64,000 nt of DNA from a marine gamma proteobacterium HTCC2148 (GCA_000156295.1 DS999227.1:96361-160360), one strand, 5' to 3'; shown: positions 21,924 through 31,083, counted from the first letter of the stretch. Notes: generated by a model not told the origin, from the letters alone. Numbers and translations are program-made.

Positions 21924-22802
21924 ATGATTGCAGAAACGATGACTTATGAAAAAAAATTCGCCACTGTTGACGGCAAAAGGATTGCTTATGTTGATGTGGG
22001 CTCAGGTGACCCCATCGTATTACTACACGGCAATCCGACCTCTTCCTTTTTATGGCGCAACGTCATTCCCGAATTAGAAGGTAGTGGCCGAGTAATCGCT
22101 CCAGACTTGATCGGCCAAGGTGACTCCGACAAACTGCCCGCAAGCGACGGCGTCGATCGCTACAGTTTTGAGGTGGCCTACCACTACTTGGCCGGACTCT
22201 TGAAGGAGTTGGGCGCAGAGGAAAAGGTCACTCTGGTGGTTCACGATTGGGGCAGCGGCCTGGGTTTCCATTGGGCAATGAATAACCCGGATGCGATTCA
22301 CGGCGTTGCCTATATGGAAGCTATCGTATGCCCACTCAACTGGGATGACTGGCCTGAAGGCGCCAGGGGAATTTTCAAAGGCTTTCGCTCTGATAAAGGG
22401 GAAGACCTTATTTTGAATCGAAACATGTTTGTCGAAGCCGTTTTGCCAACCTCTGTCATCCGCGAGCTCACCGAAAAAGAGATGGCAGCCTACCGGGAAC
22501 CCTTTTCATCATCGGACGATCGTCAACCTACGCTCAATTGGCCAAGGCATATCCCTATCGATGGCGAGCCCGCTCACATGGTTGACCTGGTCAACGCTTA
22601 CGGCGCTTTTATGGCGGGCAGCGACATTCCCAAGCTATTCATCAACGCGGACCCAGGATCAATCCTGACCGGCCCGGCCCGCGAATTTTGCCGGCAATGG
22701 CCCAACCAACAAGAAGTTACCGTCAACGGCCTGCATTTTGTGCAGGAAGACTCCCCTGTCGAAATCGGCCAAGCGGTAGCCAACTGGCTAACGAACATTT
22801 AA
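21924..22802 (+). CDS. Haloalkane dehalogenase, LinB-like
   Basis: An alpha/beta hydrolase of 292 residues that should cleave carbon-halogen bonds in the cytoplasm. The nucleophile is Asp in VVHDWGSGLGFHW, the halide-stabilising Asn is in HGNPTSSFLWR and Trp follows the nucleophile, the catalytic acid is Glu in YMEAIVCPLNWDDWP, and the catalytic His is in GLHFVQEDSP. This Glu position and the MAAYREPF and PKLFINADPG segments put it in subgroup HLD-II with LinB and DhaA. Ribosome site AAGGA is 8 bases before the ATG. It follows the TetR gene and precedes a DUF1330 gene. Confidence 0.93.
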   Translation: MIAETMTYEKKFATVDGKRIAYVDVGSGDPIVLLHGNPTSSFLWRNVIPELEGSGRVIAPDLIGQGDSDKLPASDGVDRYSFEVAYHYLAGLLKELGAEEKVTLVVHDWGSGLGFHWAMNNPDAIHGVAYMEAIVCPLNWDDWPEGARGIFKGFRSDKGEDLILNRNMFVEAVLPTSVIRELTEKEMAAYREPFSSSDDRQPTLNWPRHIPIDGEPAHMVDLVNAYGAFMAGSDIPKLFINADPGSILTGPAREFCRQWPNQQEVTVNGLHFVQEDSPVEIGQAVANWLTNI

Positions 22803-22827
22803 TTACCCCCAACACAGGAAATAACAC

Positions 22828-23142
22828 ATGTCTGATGCACCAGCTTACGTCATTGCCAATTTCATCGTTCACGACAAGGATGAATACCGTAAATATGAAA
22901 AAGGATTTTTCCCGATATTAAATCGTCATCAAGGCGAATTTTTTACCTTCGACGACAAGCCAGTGACCTTCGAGGGCGCAGAGCCCAGGGAAGGTCGAAT
23001 GGTTATCTTCAAATTTCCGAACGAAGACGCTGCCAAGTCATGGTATAACGACCCGGACTACCAGCAACTGTCAGAGTTTCGCCGCGCCGGTACAGACCTG
23101 AAATTCATTACCATGGTGCACGGCCTTCCACCGCGAGACTAG
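22828..23142 (+). CDS. DUF1330 small protein
   Basis: A 104-residue protein of the DUF1330 group (dimeric ferredoxin-like fold). APAYVIANFIVHDKDEYRKYEKGFFPIL and GRMVIFKFPNEDAAKSWYNDPDYQQL are family features. It begins 25 bases after the dehalogenase with a ribosome site AGGA, so it is probably co-transcribed. The function of the family is unknown; its place suggests an accessory role in the dehalogenase operon. Confidence 0.88.
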   Translation: MSDAPAYVIANFIVHDKDEYRKYEKGFFPILNRHQGEFFTFDDKPVTFEGAEPREGRMVIFKFPNEDAAKSWYNDPDYQQLSEFRRAGTDLKFITMVHGLPPRD

Positions 23143-23252
23143 GAAGCCGGTTTAGCGACGACTGGTGGCGTGCCCTGTCTATAAGAACTTGATGGTATCG
23201 CTGGCGCAAAATTCTTCGCCAGCTCTACTCTCGGTAAAAAATTGGAGAACAG

Positions 23253-24788
23253 GTGGTGGAGATGGAGATAGATACACTCAAGGACTTTGCCCTTGGTTTT
23301 ATCGAGGTGAGCGCTATTGTGCTGAGCCTTGCGTTTGGCCTGTTGATCATTGCCATCGTTTATATGTACGTAGTCGATGTCACCCAGACCTCTCAGACCA
23401 TACGTCGCAATTATCCCGTTATTGGCCGCTTTCGTTATTTTTTTGAACATCTGGGGGAATTTTTTCGACAGTACTTTTTCGCTCTTGACCGCGAGGAGCT
23501 CCCCTTTAATCGCGCTCAGCGCTCATGGGTATACCGCGCTGCCAAGGACATTGATTCCACCGTGGCGTTTGGATCAACCAACCCGTTAAATCAGCCCGGA
23601 GACTTTATTTTTCTAAACGGCCTGTTCCCGCCGCTCGAAGAGGAAGTAAAGCCACGAACAGACATTTGCTTCGGTGAAAACTTCGCCGCTAATCCCTATC
23701 AAACTTCTTCATTTTTCAATATTTCTGCAATGAGTTTCGGTGCCTTGTCTGCGCCGGCAATTGCAGCCCTTTCTACCGGCGCCTCTAAGGCAGGGATTTG
23801 GCTGAATACTGGCGAAGGCGCTATCTCCCCCTACCACCTTAAAGGCGGCTGTGACGTTATTTTCCAGATCGGCACAGCTAAGTATGGGGTGAGAGATCAG
23901 ACGGGCAATTTGAGTGACGACAAGCTCCGTGAAATCGCGGCTCATGAGCAGGTGCGAATGTTCGAAATAAAGCTCTCCCAGGGAGCTAAGCCTGGCAAGG
24001 GCGGAATACTTCCTGCAGCCAAGGTCACCGAGGTCATTGCCAGTACAAGGGGCATACCCGCAGGCGAGGATTCCCTCAGCCCCAACCGCCATCCCGACAT
24101 CAGCTCTATTGCAGACTTGCTCGAGATGATTCACCGAGTACGCCAGGTAACCGGCAAGCCTACTGGAATCAAAGCAGTCATTGGGCAATCAGCATGGCTG
24201 GACGAATTGTTCCAGGCAATCCAGGACAAGGGCCTGGACTATGCCCCTGATTTTTTCACTGTCGATAGTGCCGACGGGGGCACCGGCGCGGCACCTCAAA
24301 GCCTGATAGATTTTATGGGCTTACCGGTAAAACGCAGTCTGCCATTAGTCGTGGACAAGCTGGTGGAATACGGTCTGCGCGACAGAATTCGAGTGATTTG
24401 TTCGGGCAAGATGATCAACCCGGCAGGTGTTGCCGCCGCTCTTTGCCTGGGCGCAGACTGCGTAAACTCTGCCAGGGGCTTCATGTTCGCGCTCGGCTGT
24501 ATTCAGGCATTACAATGCAATAAAAACACCTGCCCCACAGGCATCACTACGCATGATGAGGACCTGCAAAAAGGCTTGGACGCAACAGATAAGGCCGCAC
24601 GCGTCGCCAAGTACGCGCAGAATCTTATGCACGAGGTCGAAGTTATTTCCCATTCGTGTGGCGTGGCTGAACCGTCTCTGTTGCGGCGTGAGCACGCGCA
24701 GATCATCAACGAAATGGGCAGTCCGCAGGCGCTGACTGAAATCTATCCCGACGCGCGAACGCGATCGCGGTACCAAAGCGGTAGCTAG
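23253..24788 (+). CDS. FMN-binding glutamate-synthase-like protein
   Basis: A 511-residue protein resembling the FMN-binding (synthase) domain of glutamate synthase without the amidotransferase domain. An N-terminal membrane helix (FIEVSAIVLSLAFGLLIIAIVYMY) anchors it. ISAMSFGALSAPAIAALSTGA, DGGTGAAP and CNKNTCPTGITTHD match the FMN and 3Fe-4S sites. The GTG at 23253 has a GGAG five bases upstream and is preferred over the ATG at 23262. The electron partner and true substrate are unknown. Confidence 0.9.
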   Translation: MVEMEIDTLKDFALGFIEVSAIVLSLAFGLLIIAIVYMYVVDVTQTSQTIRRNYPVIGRFRYFFEHLGEFFRQYFFALDREELPFNRAQRSWVYRAAKDIDSTVAFGSTNPLNQPGDFIFLNGLFPPLEEEVKPRTDICFGENFAANPYQTSSFFNISAMSFGALSAPAIAALSTGASKAGIWLNTGEGAISPYHLKGGCDVIFQIGTAKYGVRDQTGNLSDDKLREIAAHEQVRMFEIKLSQGAKPGKGGILPAAKVTEVIASTRGIPAGEDSLSPNRHPDISSIADLLEMIHRVRQVTGKPTGIKAVIGQSAWLDELFQAIQDKGLDYAPDFFTVDSADGGTGAAPQSLIDFMGLPVKRSLPLVVDKLVEYGLRDRIRVICSGKMINPAGVAAALCLGADCVNSARGFMFALGCIQALQCNKNTCPTGITTHDEDLQKGLDATDKAARVAKYAQNLMHEVEVISHSCGVAEPSLLRREHAQIINEMGSPQALTEIYPDARTRSRYQSGS

Positions 24789-24950
24789 GTCAAAGCCTCC
24801 GGCCAAGGATGGTGACTCTCAAAAATGCAGCCCTGCCCAAGAAGTAGGCCTGAGTAACGATGATGATACGTCAGGGGCCAGGAGTGCAGTCAAAGGCTTA
24901 AATACCACCATCAGACTCTGGCCTTGTCACCGTAGTAACCCTGCTTGAAT

Positions 24951-25223
24951 TTAAGAGGCCTCGTTTGCTCGGTCAAATTCCGCTTTTTTCATCGCTTGCA
25001 CCTGTTGCATTTGGTGCCGATAGGCGTCGATAACCTTCTCCATACCTGATTCTGTAAGTCCGCCTTCATTTCCCGCGGACACATACGTTGCATACACGGC
25101 AGATGCCGACATCATAGCTGCGGAAATAACGTGAGTGCCCACGTTCTCATCCTTGATTGTATTGGCAAGATCAATAAAACGATTCATGCATTCGTGGTGA
25201 AGTTCGGCATCAGATTTTGACAT
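24951..25223 (-). CDS. DUF3144 small protein
   Basis: A 90-residue acidic helical protein of the DUF3144 group, with NRFIDLANTIKDE and ISAAMMSASAVYATYVSAGN. An AGGAGC ribosome site precedes the ATG. No function is known. Confidence 0.8.
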   Translation of the reverse strand: MSKSDAELHHECMNRFIDLANTIKDENVGTHVISAAMMSASAVYATYVSAGNEGGLTESGMEKVIDAYRHQMQQVQAMKKAEFDRANEAS

Positions 25224-25264
25224 CGGTTAGCTCCTGAAAACAGAGTATGGGAAAGCGGAGGAGT

Positions 25265-25555
25265 CTAGCACTTTAGAGCGACCGTGCGAATCGCTGCAAC
25301 GGCTAAAAGATACTTAATCAGCCCCCGGCTAAATTCCCCCGTTCGCAGAAAATGCTCAGTTTGTTCCCAGACCACGGAATTCCAAATCATGGTCGTATGC
25401 AGCCTAGGTACTTGTAAAAAGTCCATCATTCGCGGAACGATAGTTTCTGCAACAGACACAGGTCCATCGCTGGGCTGATCGGGAAAGCCCGGTAGAGACG
25501 TGGTATTTCTCAAGTTGCCCGCAATGACTCCTGACTGAAACCTCACTGGTCCCAA
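25265..25555 (-). pseudogene. C-terminal remnant of an alpha/beta hydrolase
   Basis: The 96-codon frame starts at an unlikely TTG immediately after an in-frame TAA. Its sequence GPVRFQSGVIAGN, DGPVSVAETIVPRMMDFLQVP and HFLRTGEFSRG resembles the C-terminal third of a lipase-like alpha/beta hydrolase family I remember, including the region just before the catalytic His (LHTTMIWNS). The N-terminal two thirds with the nucleophile elbow are absent. I read it as a decayed gene. Confidence 0.55.
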
Positions 25556-25950
25556 TTAACGCACAAACTACTGCTGTCGCCGGCCCAACTGATCTATAGC
25601 GAGCGGCTTAAATTCTCCACAAAAATCGAATGCCCCCTCCGCTCTCGACTCCACTTTAGAGGCGTCACAGACAAGCCGATCTGAACACGCCATGCAATAG
25701 CGCCACACGTGCCTTAGGGGACTCGCTTTGCGAACTAGCGACAGGGCTTGCCAAAGCCAAGACCAAAAGCAGATAACGCGGCTAGATCACTAAACATAAT
25801 CAGGGTTCTTAGCCGCTACATCGACCTCTAAATTGTACGTCAGCGGTGTTATTTCCAATGTGACCTCCTCCTGTTTTTTTTTGCTATCATTGGTCCAAAC
25901 CCCGGAAGCAACCCCCGGGACAAACAAGTACGACTTTACCAGGACCCCGA
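25556..25950. other. Intergenic stretch without a recognisable gene
   Basis: I see no convincing gene. The part next to 25,556 is probably decayed hydrolase sequence. A T-rich tract near 25,872-25,883 may belong to the promoter of the outer-membrane gene, but I cannot define -35 and -10 boxes. Confidence 0.5.
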
Positions 25951-26877
25951 ATGAAGCTGTCGGCACACACGATTAAAACTTCCTGCGCCCTTGCCAGCGT
26001 GTTGTTCGCCATGCCTGCTGTTTGCGATGAGGGTCAAGCTTCAACTGAATTTTCAGCTGAAGTAGGACTGGGAGCTGAATATGATAGCAACGTCACTATC
26101 GACGAACTGGATGCCTCCAGTAGCGAGAGCGACTATTCGCTCAATATGGATGTGGAACTGCAACTGGATCATCAGTTCAATGACACAACCAATGTCGCAG
26201 CTACTTACAATTTCAGCCAAAGCAACTACGACCAGTTCAGTTTTCTTGACAGGCAGACACATTTGCTGGGACTTGATCTCGGCACCAGCTTTCGCAAGAT
26301 CAACTCCGGACTATCGCTTTACTATATCAACGCTCGCCTCGACGGCAGTGCTTTTTTAAAATACTACCGGGCTTCCCCGTACCTGTCCGGGTTTCTCGCC
26401 AAAAAGTGGTTCGCCCGCGGAGCCTACGTATACTCTGACAAAACGATTGAACAAAACCAGGGACGCGATGCCCAAAGCCATGCGGGCGAACTGGACCTCT
26501 ACTATTTTCGCCGGGGCTTACGCAGCTATTTTAATTTCGGTTACAAATACAAAGATGAAGATGCGATAGAGGATCGTTTCGACTACGCCGCCAACAACAT
26601 CAAGGCCCGCTATGTTCATAGGTTTGATGCATTTGGCGATGTCCTCAAGACTGAGTTCTCGTGGCGTTATGAACACCGTGATTACAGCTCAGTAACGCCA
26701 AGTATAGGAGAGGAGCGCGATGACAAGCGACATCGATGGCAGGTGGATATTGAGTACCCGGTTCTGGGGTCTGGCGCAATCGCGGTCTACGCGGGCTACG
26801 CTGACTACGACTCTAATTACCCGCGCTCAGACTATGACCAAGAGGTGGTAGGGACCCGGCTGTCATACAGCTGGTAA
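25951..26877 (+). CDS. Outer-membrane beta-barrel protein
   Basis: A 308-residue protein with a signal peptide (CALASVLFAMPAVC) and many alternating aromatic strands, ending in SYSW, the typical C-terminal aromatic signature for outer-membrane insertion. It resembles surface lipoprotein assembly modifier-like barrels (EVGLGAEYDSNVTIDE). It is convergent with the S8 peptidase gene, with one base between the stops, suggesting they share a surface role. The ribosome site AGGA is 6 bases from the ATG. Confidence 0.8.
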   Translation: MKLSAHTIKTSCALASVLFAMPAVCDEGQASTEFSAEVGLGAEYDSNVTIDELDASSSESDYSLNMDVELQLDHQFNDTTNVAATYNFSQSNYDQFSFLDRQTHLLGLDLGTSFRKINSGLSLYYINARLDGSAFLKYYRASPYLSGFLAKKWFARGAYVYSDKTIEQNQGRDAQSHAGELDLYYFRRGLRSYFNFGYKYKDEDAIEDRFDYAANNIKARYVHRFDAFGDVLKTEFSWRYEHRDYSSVTPSIGEERDDKRHRWQVDIEYPVLGSGAIAVYAGYADYDSNYPRSDYDQEVVGTRLSYSW

Positions 26878-28677
26878 TCAAGACTCGTCAAAGCGCAGCA
26901 ACCCATAACCATAAATTTCATCGCGTCCTGGGGGCCCAAGGTCTTCCGCTGATTGGTATAATGATGTCATCACATCTTTTTCAGGGTGTTGACTCATGAG
27001 ATTGGCGGCCGCGGTTACCGCAAATGGCACTGCAAAAGAGGTTCCCGAAGACGCAACATAGCCTCCCCCAGCTTTCGCGTGCAGCAAACCAACACCCGGA
27101 GCGGCGATATCAAGATAATCGCCACGGTTCGCCAGACGGAACACCTGGTGGCCCTCATCGACTGCAGTCACCGCTACAACCGAATTATACGCAGCCGGAT
27201 ACATTGGCTTGGCGATCGGGCCGCCGTTTCCAGCCGCAGCCATGACCAGCACTTCCCGCTCGGCGGCGCGTTGAAGCGCAGCTTCCAGTAATCGATTAGG
27301 GGGGCCAGCCAGACTGATATTAACGACATCAACCTCTGCCGACATCAGCCAATCAAGCGCTCGCAGCAAACTTACCGTCGAGGCAATTTCACCTCTTTCA
27401 GCGTCCTGTTCAAAAACCGCAGCCGCATACAGCTGGGCATTCGGTAGTAGTCCCTGATAACCGGCGTCATTAGCCGCGATGATTGATGCAATAGCGGTGC
27501 CATGAAAGTCGGGGAGCTGTGCTCCCTGCGACACGAAAGAACGGCTCTGGATATTAGCAGCCGTGAATGCCGGATGGTCGAGATCCACCCCACTATCAAT
27601 CATCCCGATACGGGGTGTAAGTTGCGATCCTCGCTCAGGCATATTGATCGCAGCCCTGGGAGTAAGACCAGTGTTATTTACCGCCAGCTGTGATCCCGCT
27701 GTATAAATGTGATTAAGGTCCACCTCAGCTCTATCCTTGCCCACCACATCGAGCACTCCGCGGCGCACCTCGGTTATGTCAAAGCTGGATGGCCCGGCCA
27801 CCTCCGCAAGGCGCATGCCCAGAGCGGGCAGATCGGTGACGGTATCGAAAAGGTAACCTTTTTCAGCTAACTCCTCGAAAACCACAGGCTCAGCCATTAC
27901 CAGCCACTGCTCGCGATGTATTCTTTGCTCATCGACATCAAGATCGGTCTCTAGGTTATCAAGGATGTCATCAATCTGACTTTCGAAACGCTCTTCTACG
28001 CTGTCAGCCACTTGCAATTCAGCAGAGGTTTCAACCACTTGTTCTACGCTACTCTCGACCGCAGTTTCAACCTCGCCTTCCACACTCTCCTCAACGTTCG
28101 ATTCAACGCTCTGAGCTACTTCTTCCTGCACAGCATCTTGTATTTCATCTTCAACCGAATCTTCTACTGTACTGGCTACGGCCTCTTCGACGGCCTCCTC
28201 AACGACCTCTTCGACACTTTCTTCCACGTTCTCTTCGACGTCTTCAGTGACCGCATCGGCAATCTGTTCTTCAACCGTATCTTCAATGGCGTCTTCCACG
28301 CTGCCTTCGATGGTTTCTTCGACTATCTGTTCTGATTCTTCTTCAATTACCTGCTCGACTACTTCCTCGACAGCTTCTTCAACCTGTTCTTCTATTACTT
28401 CGACCACGCGGTCGCCAGGGCCCAGCGTTAACCGGTCTTCGATGGCTTCTTCCACTGCTTCTTGCGCGCTTTCCTCAGCTGCCTCTGCGATGGCGTCATC
28501 TACGGCTTCCTCGACGACGTCTTCGACAGATTCTTCTAGATCGTCTTCAATGACCGAACCGACCAGCTGCCCAGGAACCTGAGCCAACGCCCCATAAGGA
28601 ATAGCAATGACCAAACTGAGCGCTATGAGAGCCGCACGCAGCAGACCAATACCACTGGATATATCTAATATGTTCAT
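26878..28677 (-). CDS. S8 subtilisin-like peptidase with long Glu/Val repeat region
   Basis: About 599 residues. A signal peptide (LLRAALIALSLVIAIPYGALAQ) is followed by roughly 200 residues made of short Glu/Val/Ala/Asp repeats such as EEAVEEVVEQVIEE, then a linker and a complete S8 catalytic domain: Asp in MIDSGVDLDHP, His in DFHGTAIASI, Asn in AAAGNGGP and Ser in SSGTSFAVP. The frame opens at TTG 28698, but the ATG at 28677 is preferred because it places the signal peptide normally. The repeats are strongly acidic and may bind calcium, form a surface spacer or act as a propeptide. It is divergent from an ECF sigma gene. Confidence 0.85.
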   Translation of the reverse strand: MNILDISSGIGLLRAALIALSLVIAIPYGALAQVPGQLVGSVIEDDLEESVEDVVEEAVDDAIAEAAEESAQEAVEEAIEDRLTLGPGDRVVEVIEEQVEEAVEEVVEQVIEEESEQIVEETIEGSVEDAIEDTVEEQIADAVTEDVEENVEESVEEVVEEAVEEAVASTVEDSVEDEIQDAVQEEVAQSVESNVEESVEGEVETAVESSVEQVVETSAELQVADSVEERFESQIDDILDNLETDLDVDEQRIHREQWLVMAEPVVFEELAEKGYLFDTVTDLPALGMRLAEVAGPSSFDITEVRRGVLDVVGKDRAEVDLNHIYTAGSQLAVNNTGLTPRAAINMPERGSQLTPRIGMIDSGVDLDHPAFTAANIQSRSFVSQGAQLPDFHGTAIASIIAANDAGYQGLLPNAQLYAAAVFEQDAERGEIASTVSLLRALDWLMSAEVDVVNISLAGPPNRLLEAALQRAAEREVLVMAAAGNGGPIAKPMYPAAYNSVVAVTAVDEGHQVFRLANRGDYLDIAAPGVGLLHAKAGGGYVASSGTSFAVPFAVTAAANLMSQHPEKDVMTSLYQSAEDLGPPGRDEIYGYGLLRFDES

Positions 28678-28826
28678 ATTTTTCAGTAACTTGCGCAAAG
28701 CATGCTAATATTTACCGTCGCAACAAAACGTCGTCTAGTGTATTAATGACGTGCCGCGCCAAGAAAAATTCCAATTGATGGAATAAAATAATGCGGCTAA
28801 ACGTCCACTATTTTAACAGGATTTGT

Positions 28827-29318
28827 ATGTCAGCGCTCCAGGATTCGCAACGTGAAGCCCTAATGGCCGAACTGGGTGGATTACGCCGTTACTGCTACTC
28901 GCTGACTGGCAATGCCGCTGACGCGGACGACCTCTTGCAAACGACCGTTGAAAAGTTGTTGCAAAAAGGAATGCCAGAAGACGCTCATCCTGCCAAGTGG
29001 AGTTACCGGGTTTGCAAAAACGTCTGGATTGACGAGCTGCGAGCCAGGAGTGTTAGACAGCGTTATCCGGCGTTAGCCGATGAAGATGACGAGTCACATT
29101 CTACCGAGGAAGTCGCTGGCGGCGAACGGGAATTAGAAGCTGTATCAGCAGCGCTGGAAAAGCTGCCGGATGAGCAAAGGCTAACCCTGACCCTGGTGAC
29201 CGTAGAAGGAAAGACCTACGCTGAGGCAGCAGAAATACTCGAGGTTCCCGTTGGGACCGTTATGAGTCGCATCGCCAGAGCGAGGAAGAATTTACTACAG
29301 CATTACAGCCCCGATTAA
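28827..29318 (+). CDS. ECF-type RNA polymerase sigma factor
   Basis: About 163 residues with sigma region 2 (GNAADADDLLQTTVEKLLQK) and region 4 (EGKTYAEAAEILEVPVGTVMSRIARARKNL). The ATG at 28827 is chosen over the earlier start at 28791 because AGGA lies just upstream and the protein then begins with the usual MSALQD. An anti-sigma gene starts 24 bases after it, and the S8 peptidase gene is divergent. Confidence 0.92.
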   Translation: MSALQDSQREALMAELGGLRRYCYSLTGNAADADDLLQTTVEKLLQKGMPEDAHPAKWSYRVCKNVWIDELRARSVRQRYPALADEDDESHSTEEVAGGERELEAVSAALEKLPDEQRLTLTLVTVEGKTYAEAAEILEVPVGTVMSRIARARKNLLQHYSPD

Positions 29319-29342
29319 ACAGATGGCTGACGAGACACTATT

Positions 29343-30038
29343 ATGAACGAGCAGGATTACGAATTACTGTCCCAGTATCTGGACCAGGAACTGGATGACG
29401 ACACCACCCGTCGACTGGAGCAGCGTCTAACTGCTGAGCCAGACTTGCAGGATACGCTAAATCGCCTCGGGAGCCTTGATAACCGACTTAGGCAGGCATA
29501 TTCCGGTACTGACCAGGCCCCCAAACATATTCTCGATATGCTCCGCCCAACCCCCGCAAACGTTGTGGCATTCCCACAGCGCAGGCGACCCGCCTGGCAA
29601 TATGCAGTCGCAGCGTCCCTAATAGCTGCGGCTGGCCTGGTATTAGCACCACAGTGGCAGGCGCCCGCCACCACCGCTCCATCACTTGCCTCGGTACTAG
29701 AGACCACGCCCTCTATGGCTGACGGGTGGAAGGCTCTCGCGGATGGCAGAGAAATGCGCCCGGTGCTCAGCTTTAAGGCGGTCGATGGCACCTGGTGCCG
29801 AGAGTACATTGTTGCGCGCGAAGGCGCCGCAGAACATGGTGTTGCATGCCGTGATGACGGGCGCTGGAATACTCGCGTCCTGGCTCCCACCAGCATCCCA
29901 GGAGACGCTTCTGACTTCCGCCCTGCGGGCGCGGGGGATTCAGATGCAGTAACCAATTACCTGGCTGAGAAAGCTGAGGGTATAGCACTTAACGCAGCGG
30001 CGGAAAAATCTATCATCTCCTCCAACTGGAGCGAGTAG
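29343..30038 (+). CDS. Membrane-anchored anti-sigma factor
   Basis: A 231-residue protein with an N-terminal helical domain typical of anti-sigma factors (MNEQDYELLSQYLDQELDDD and TRRLEQRLTAEPDLQ), one membrane helix at about residues 88-105 and an extracytoplasmic domain of about 120 residues with two cysteines. There is no HxxxCxxC zinc motif. It should hold the preceding sigma factor at the membrane until an envelope signal arrives. Confidence 0.85.
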   Translation: MNEQDYELLSQYLDQELDDDTTRRLEQRLTAEPDLQDTLNRLGSLDNRLRQAYSGTDQAPKHILDMLRPTPANVVAFPQRRRPAWQYAVAASLIAAAGLVLAPQWQAPATTAPSLASVLETTPSMADGWKALADGREMRPVLSFKAVDGTWCREYIVAREGAAEHGVACRDDGRWNTRVLAPTSIPGDASDFRPAGAGDSDAVTNYLAEKAEGIALNAAAEKSIISSNWSE

Positions 30039-30058
30039 GTCCATAGATATACCCCTTG

Positions 30059-30090
30059 GCCCGGTTGTCGCAAGATCGCCGGGCTTTTTT
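30059..30090 (+). terminator. Rho-independent terminator after the anti-sigma gene
   Basis: GCCCGG pairs with CCGGGC around a 14-base loop and is followed by six T. It lies about 20 bases after the anti-sigma stop. Confidence 0.85.
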
Positions 30091-30527
30091 ATGCTCAAAA
30101 CATCTACGGAAGTCACAGCGACGCTAAGCGTTAAAAGGTTTTAGCGAACGCTAAATGATTGATTTAAAAGAGAAACAGGGCCTGCCACCCCATGTAGATG
30201 ACAGGCCCTGAAGTTCAGTGCGGAGGGCTAGCGGTCCCCGCTCTGGGAGGCATGAGCCATAGATCCAAACAAGCTACCTTGTCCAGATCTATAGCGAAAA
30301 GAGTGAGGTCGGCGGTGGCAGCAACGCATTCCGTGATGTCCGTGTGGACTTTGACGCGTATCCAAATAACTGACAACCCGTTACCTCGAGGTGGTGTTTC
30401 ACTCCACTTTAAAGACATGACGTGCATGCCACCCGCTTTATTCCATCATTTTCGAAAATAATTTAACGATTTGTAAGCTACCGCCCCGGTCAGAGCGCCA
30501 AGGCGGTTAATCGCCTCACCACAACCA
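30091..30527. other. Gene-poor stretch with inverted repeats
   Basis: No convincing gene. It holds the palindrome TTAGCG-AA-CGCTAA at 30,141-30,154 and the inverted repeat CAGGGCCTG / CAGGCCCTG at 30,176-30,184 and 30,202-30,210. The stretch separates the chromosomal genes from the island edge. Confidence 0.5.
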
Positions 30528-30556
30528 AAAAAGGCCACCTCTTAGGTGACCTTTTT
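30528..30556 (-). terminator. Terminator of a former tRNA gene
   Basis: A 13-bp near-perfect stem (A/T-flanked AGGTGACC with GGCCACCT) has a T run on both sides, so it can act in both directions. It lies just downstream of the tRNA-Pro 3' fragment, as expected for the terminator of an intact tRNA gene. Confidence 0.8.
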
Positions 30557-30567
30557 CAACAGTTTTA

Positions 30568-30594
30568 TGGTCGGGACGGCAGGATTTGAACTGC
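30568..30594 (-). repeat. 3' end of tRNA-Pro: probable left attachment site of the island
   Basis: The minus strand reads GCAGTTCAAATCCTGC (T arm) then CGTCCCG, A and CCA, which is the 3' end of a tRNA-Pro. One G is missing from the usual GGTTCAAATCC, and no D arm or anticodon arm follows, so this is a fragment, not a gene. A tRNA 3' end left beside the old terminator is the classical scar of integration into a tRNA gene. Confidence 0.7.
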
Positions 30595-31083
30595 TAGAGC
30601 CAACATCCAATACCATAAAAATCAATAAGTTACAGGGACTCCAGTTGGGACAAGTGGTCCTGAGAGGCCTGGAGTGGCGCCTTCCGTGCAACAAACTGGC
30701 GACAAACGAACCGCGGGAAGCCCAAAACTCGACCGATCGAGCGTTCTACTCCTACCTTGGGGACAGGATTTCTCCCGCTCAAAGGCACCGCCTCGAGGGA
30801 TTCGAACCCTCGATAGGGCGGCGAGTGTCGCCGAATGTCCCTATAAAACATGTAGTTAGTGAAGCGACAACCGTCACTCGCCGTCACTCGGCGACTAGGT
30901 ACCACACAAAACACCACACAGAAGCCCATTTTTGCGGGCATTGTTGTACCCAGCTCTTGCCCCTCTTTACTTCCCTGAATTTTTCCACAGCCCATTGGCC
31001 TTGTCCAAGAGGTTCACCTCATTCCGAAGAGCACCAACCGGAGTCTATAAAACCATCTTTTGTACTTTAGTGAGGACATTGAA
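30595..31083. other. Island edge without clear gene; tRNA-Ser-like T-arm fragment at 30,791-30,819
   Basis: No convincing gene. At 30,791-30,819 the minus strand reads a T arm (GAGGGTTCGAATCCCTC) and flanking bases typical of tRNA-Ser, but no acceptor or anticodon arm. Near 30,877-30,893 a short unit (CGTCACTCG) is repeated in tandem. The stretch looks like nested integration debris. Confidence 0.5.

Noticed and set aside
26878-28677. The acidic repeat DNA read in the opposite strand (Ser/Thr-rich or Phe-rich frames)
   Set aside because: These are shadows of the repeat, with no gene-like starts.
30797-30813. Intact tRNA-Ser gene at the island edge
   Set aside because: Only the T arm is present; acceptor, D and anticodon arms are missing.
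30198-30995. Open frames at the island edge on both strands
   Set aside because: They run across tRNA fragments and terminators and show no family-like features.
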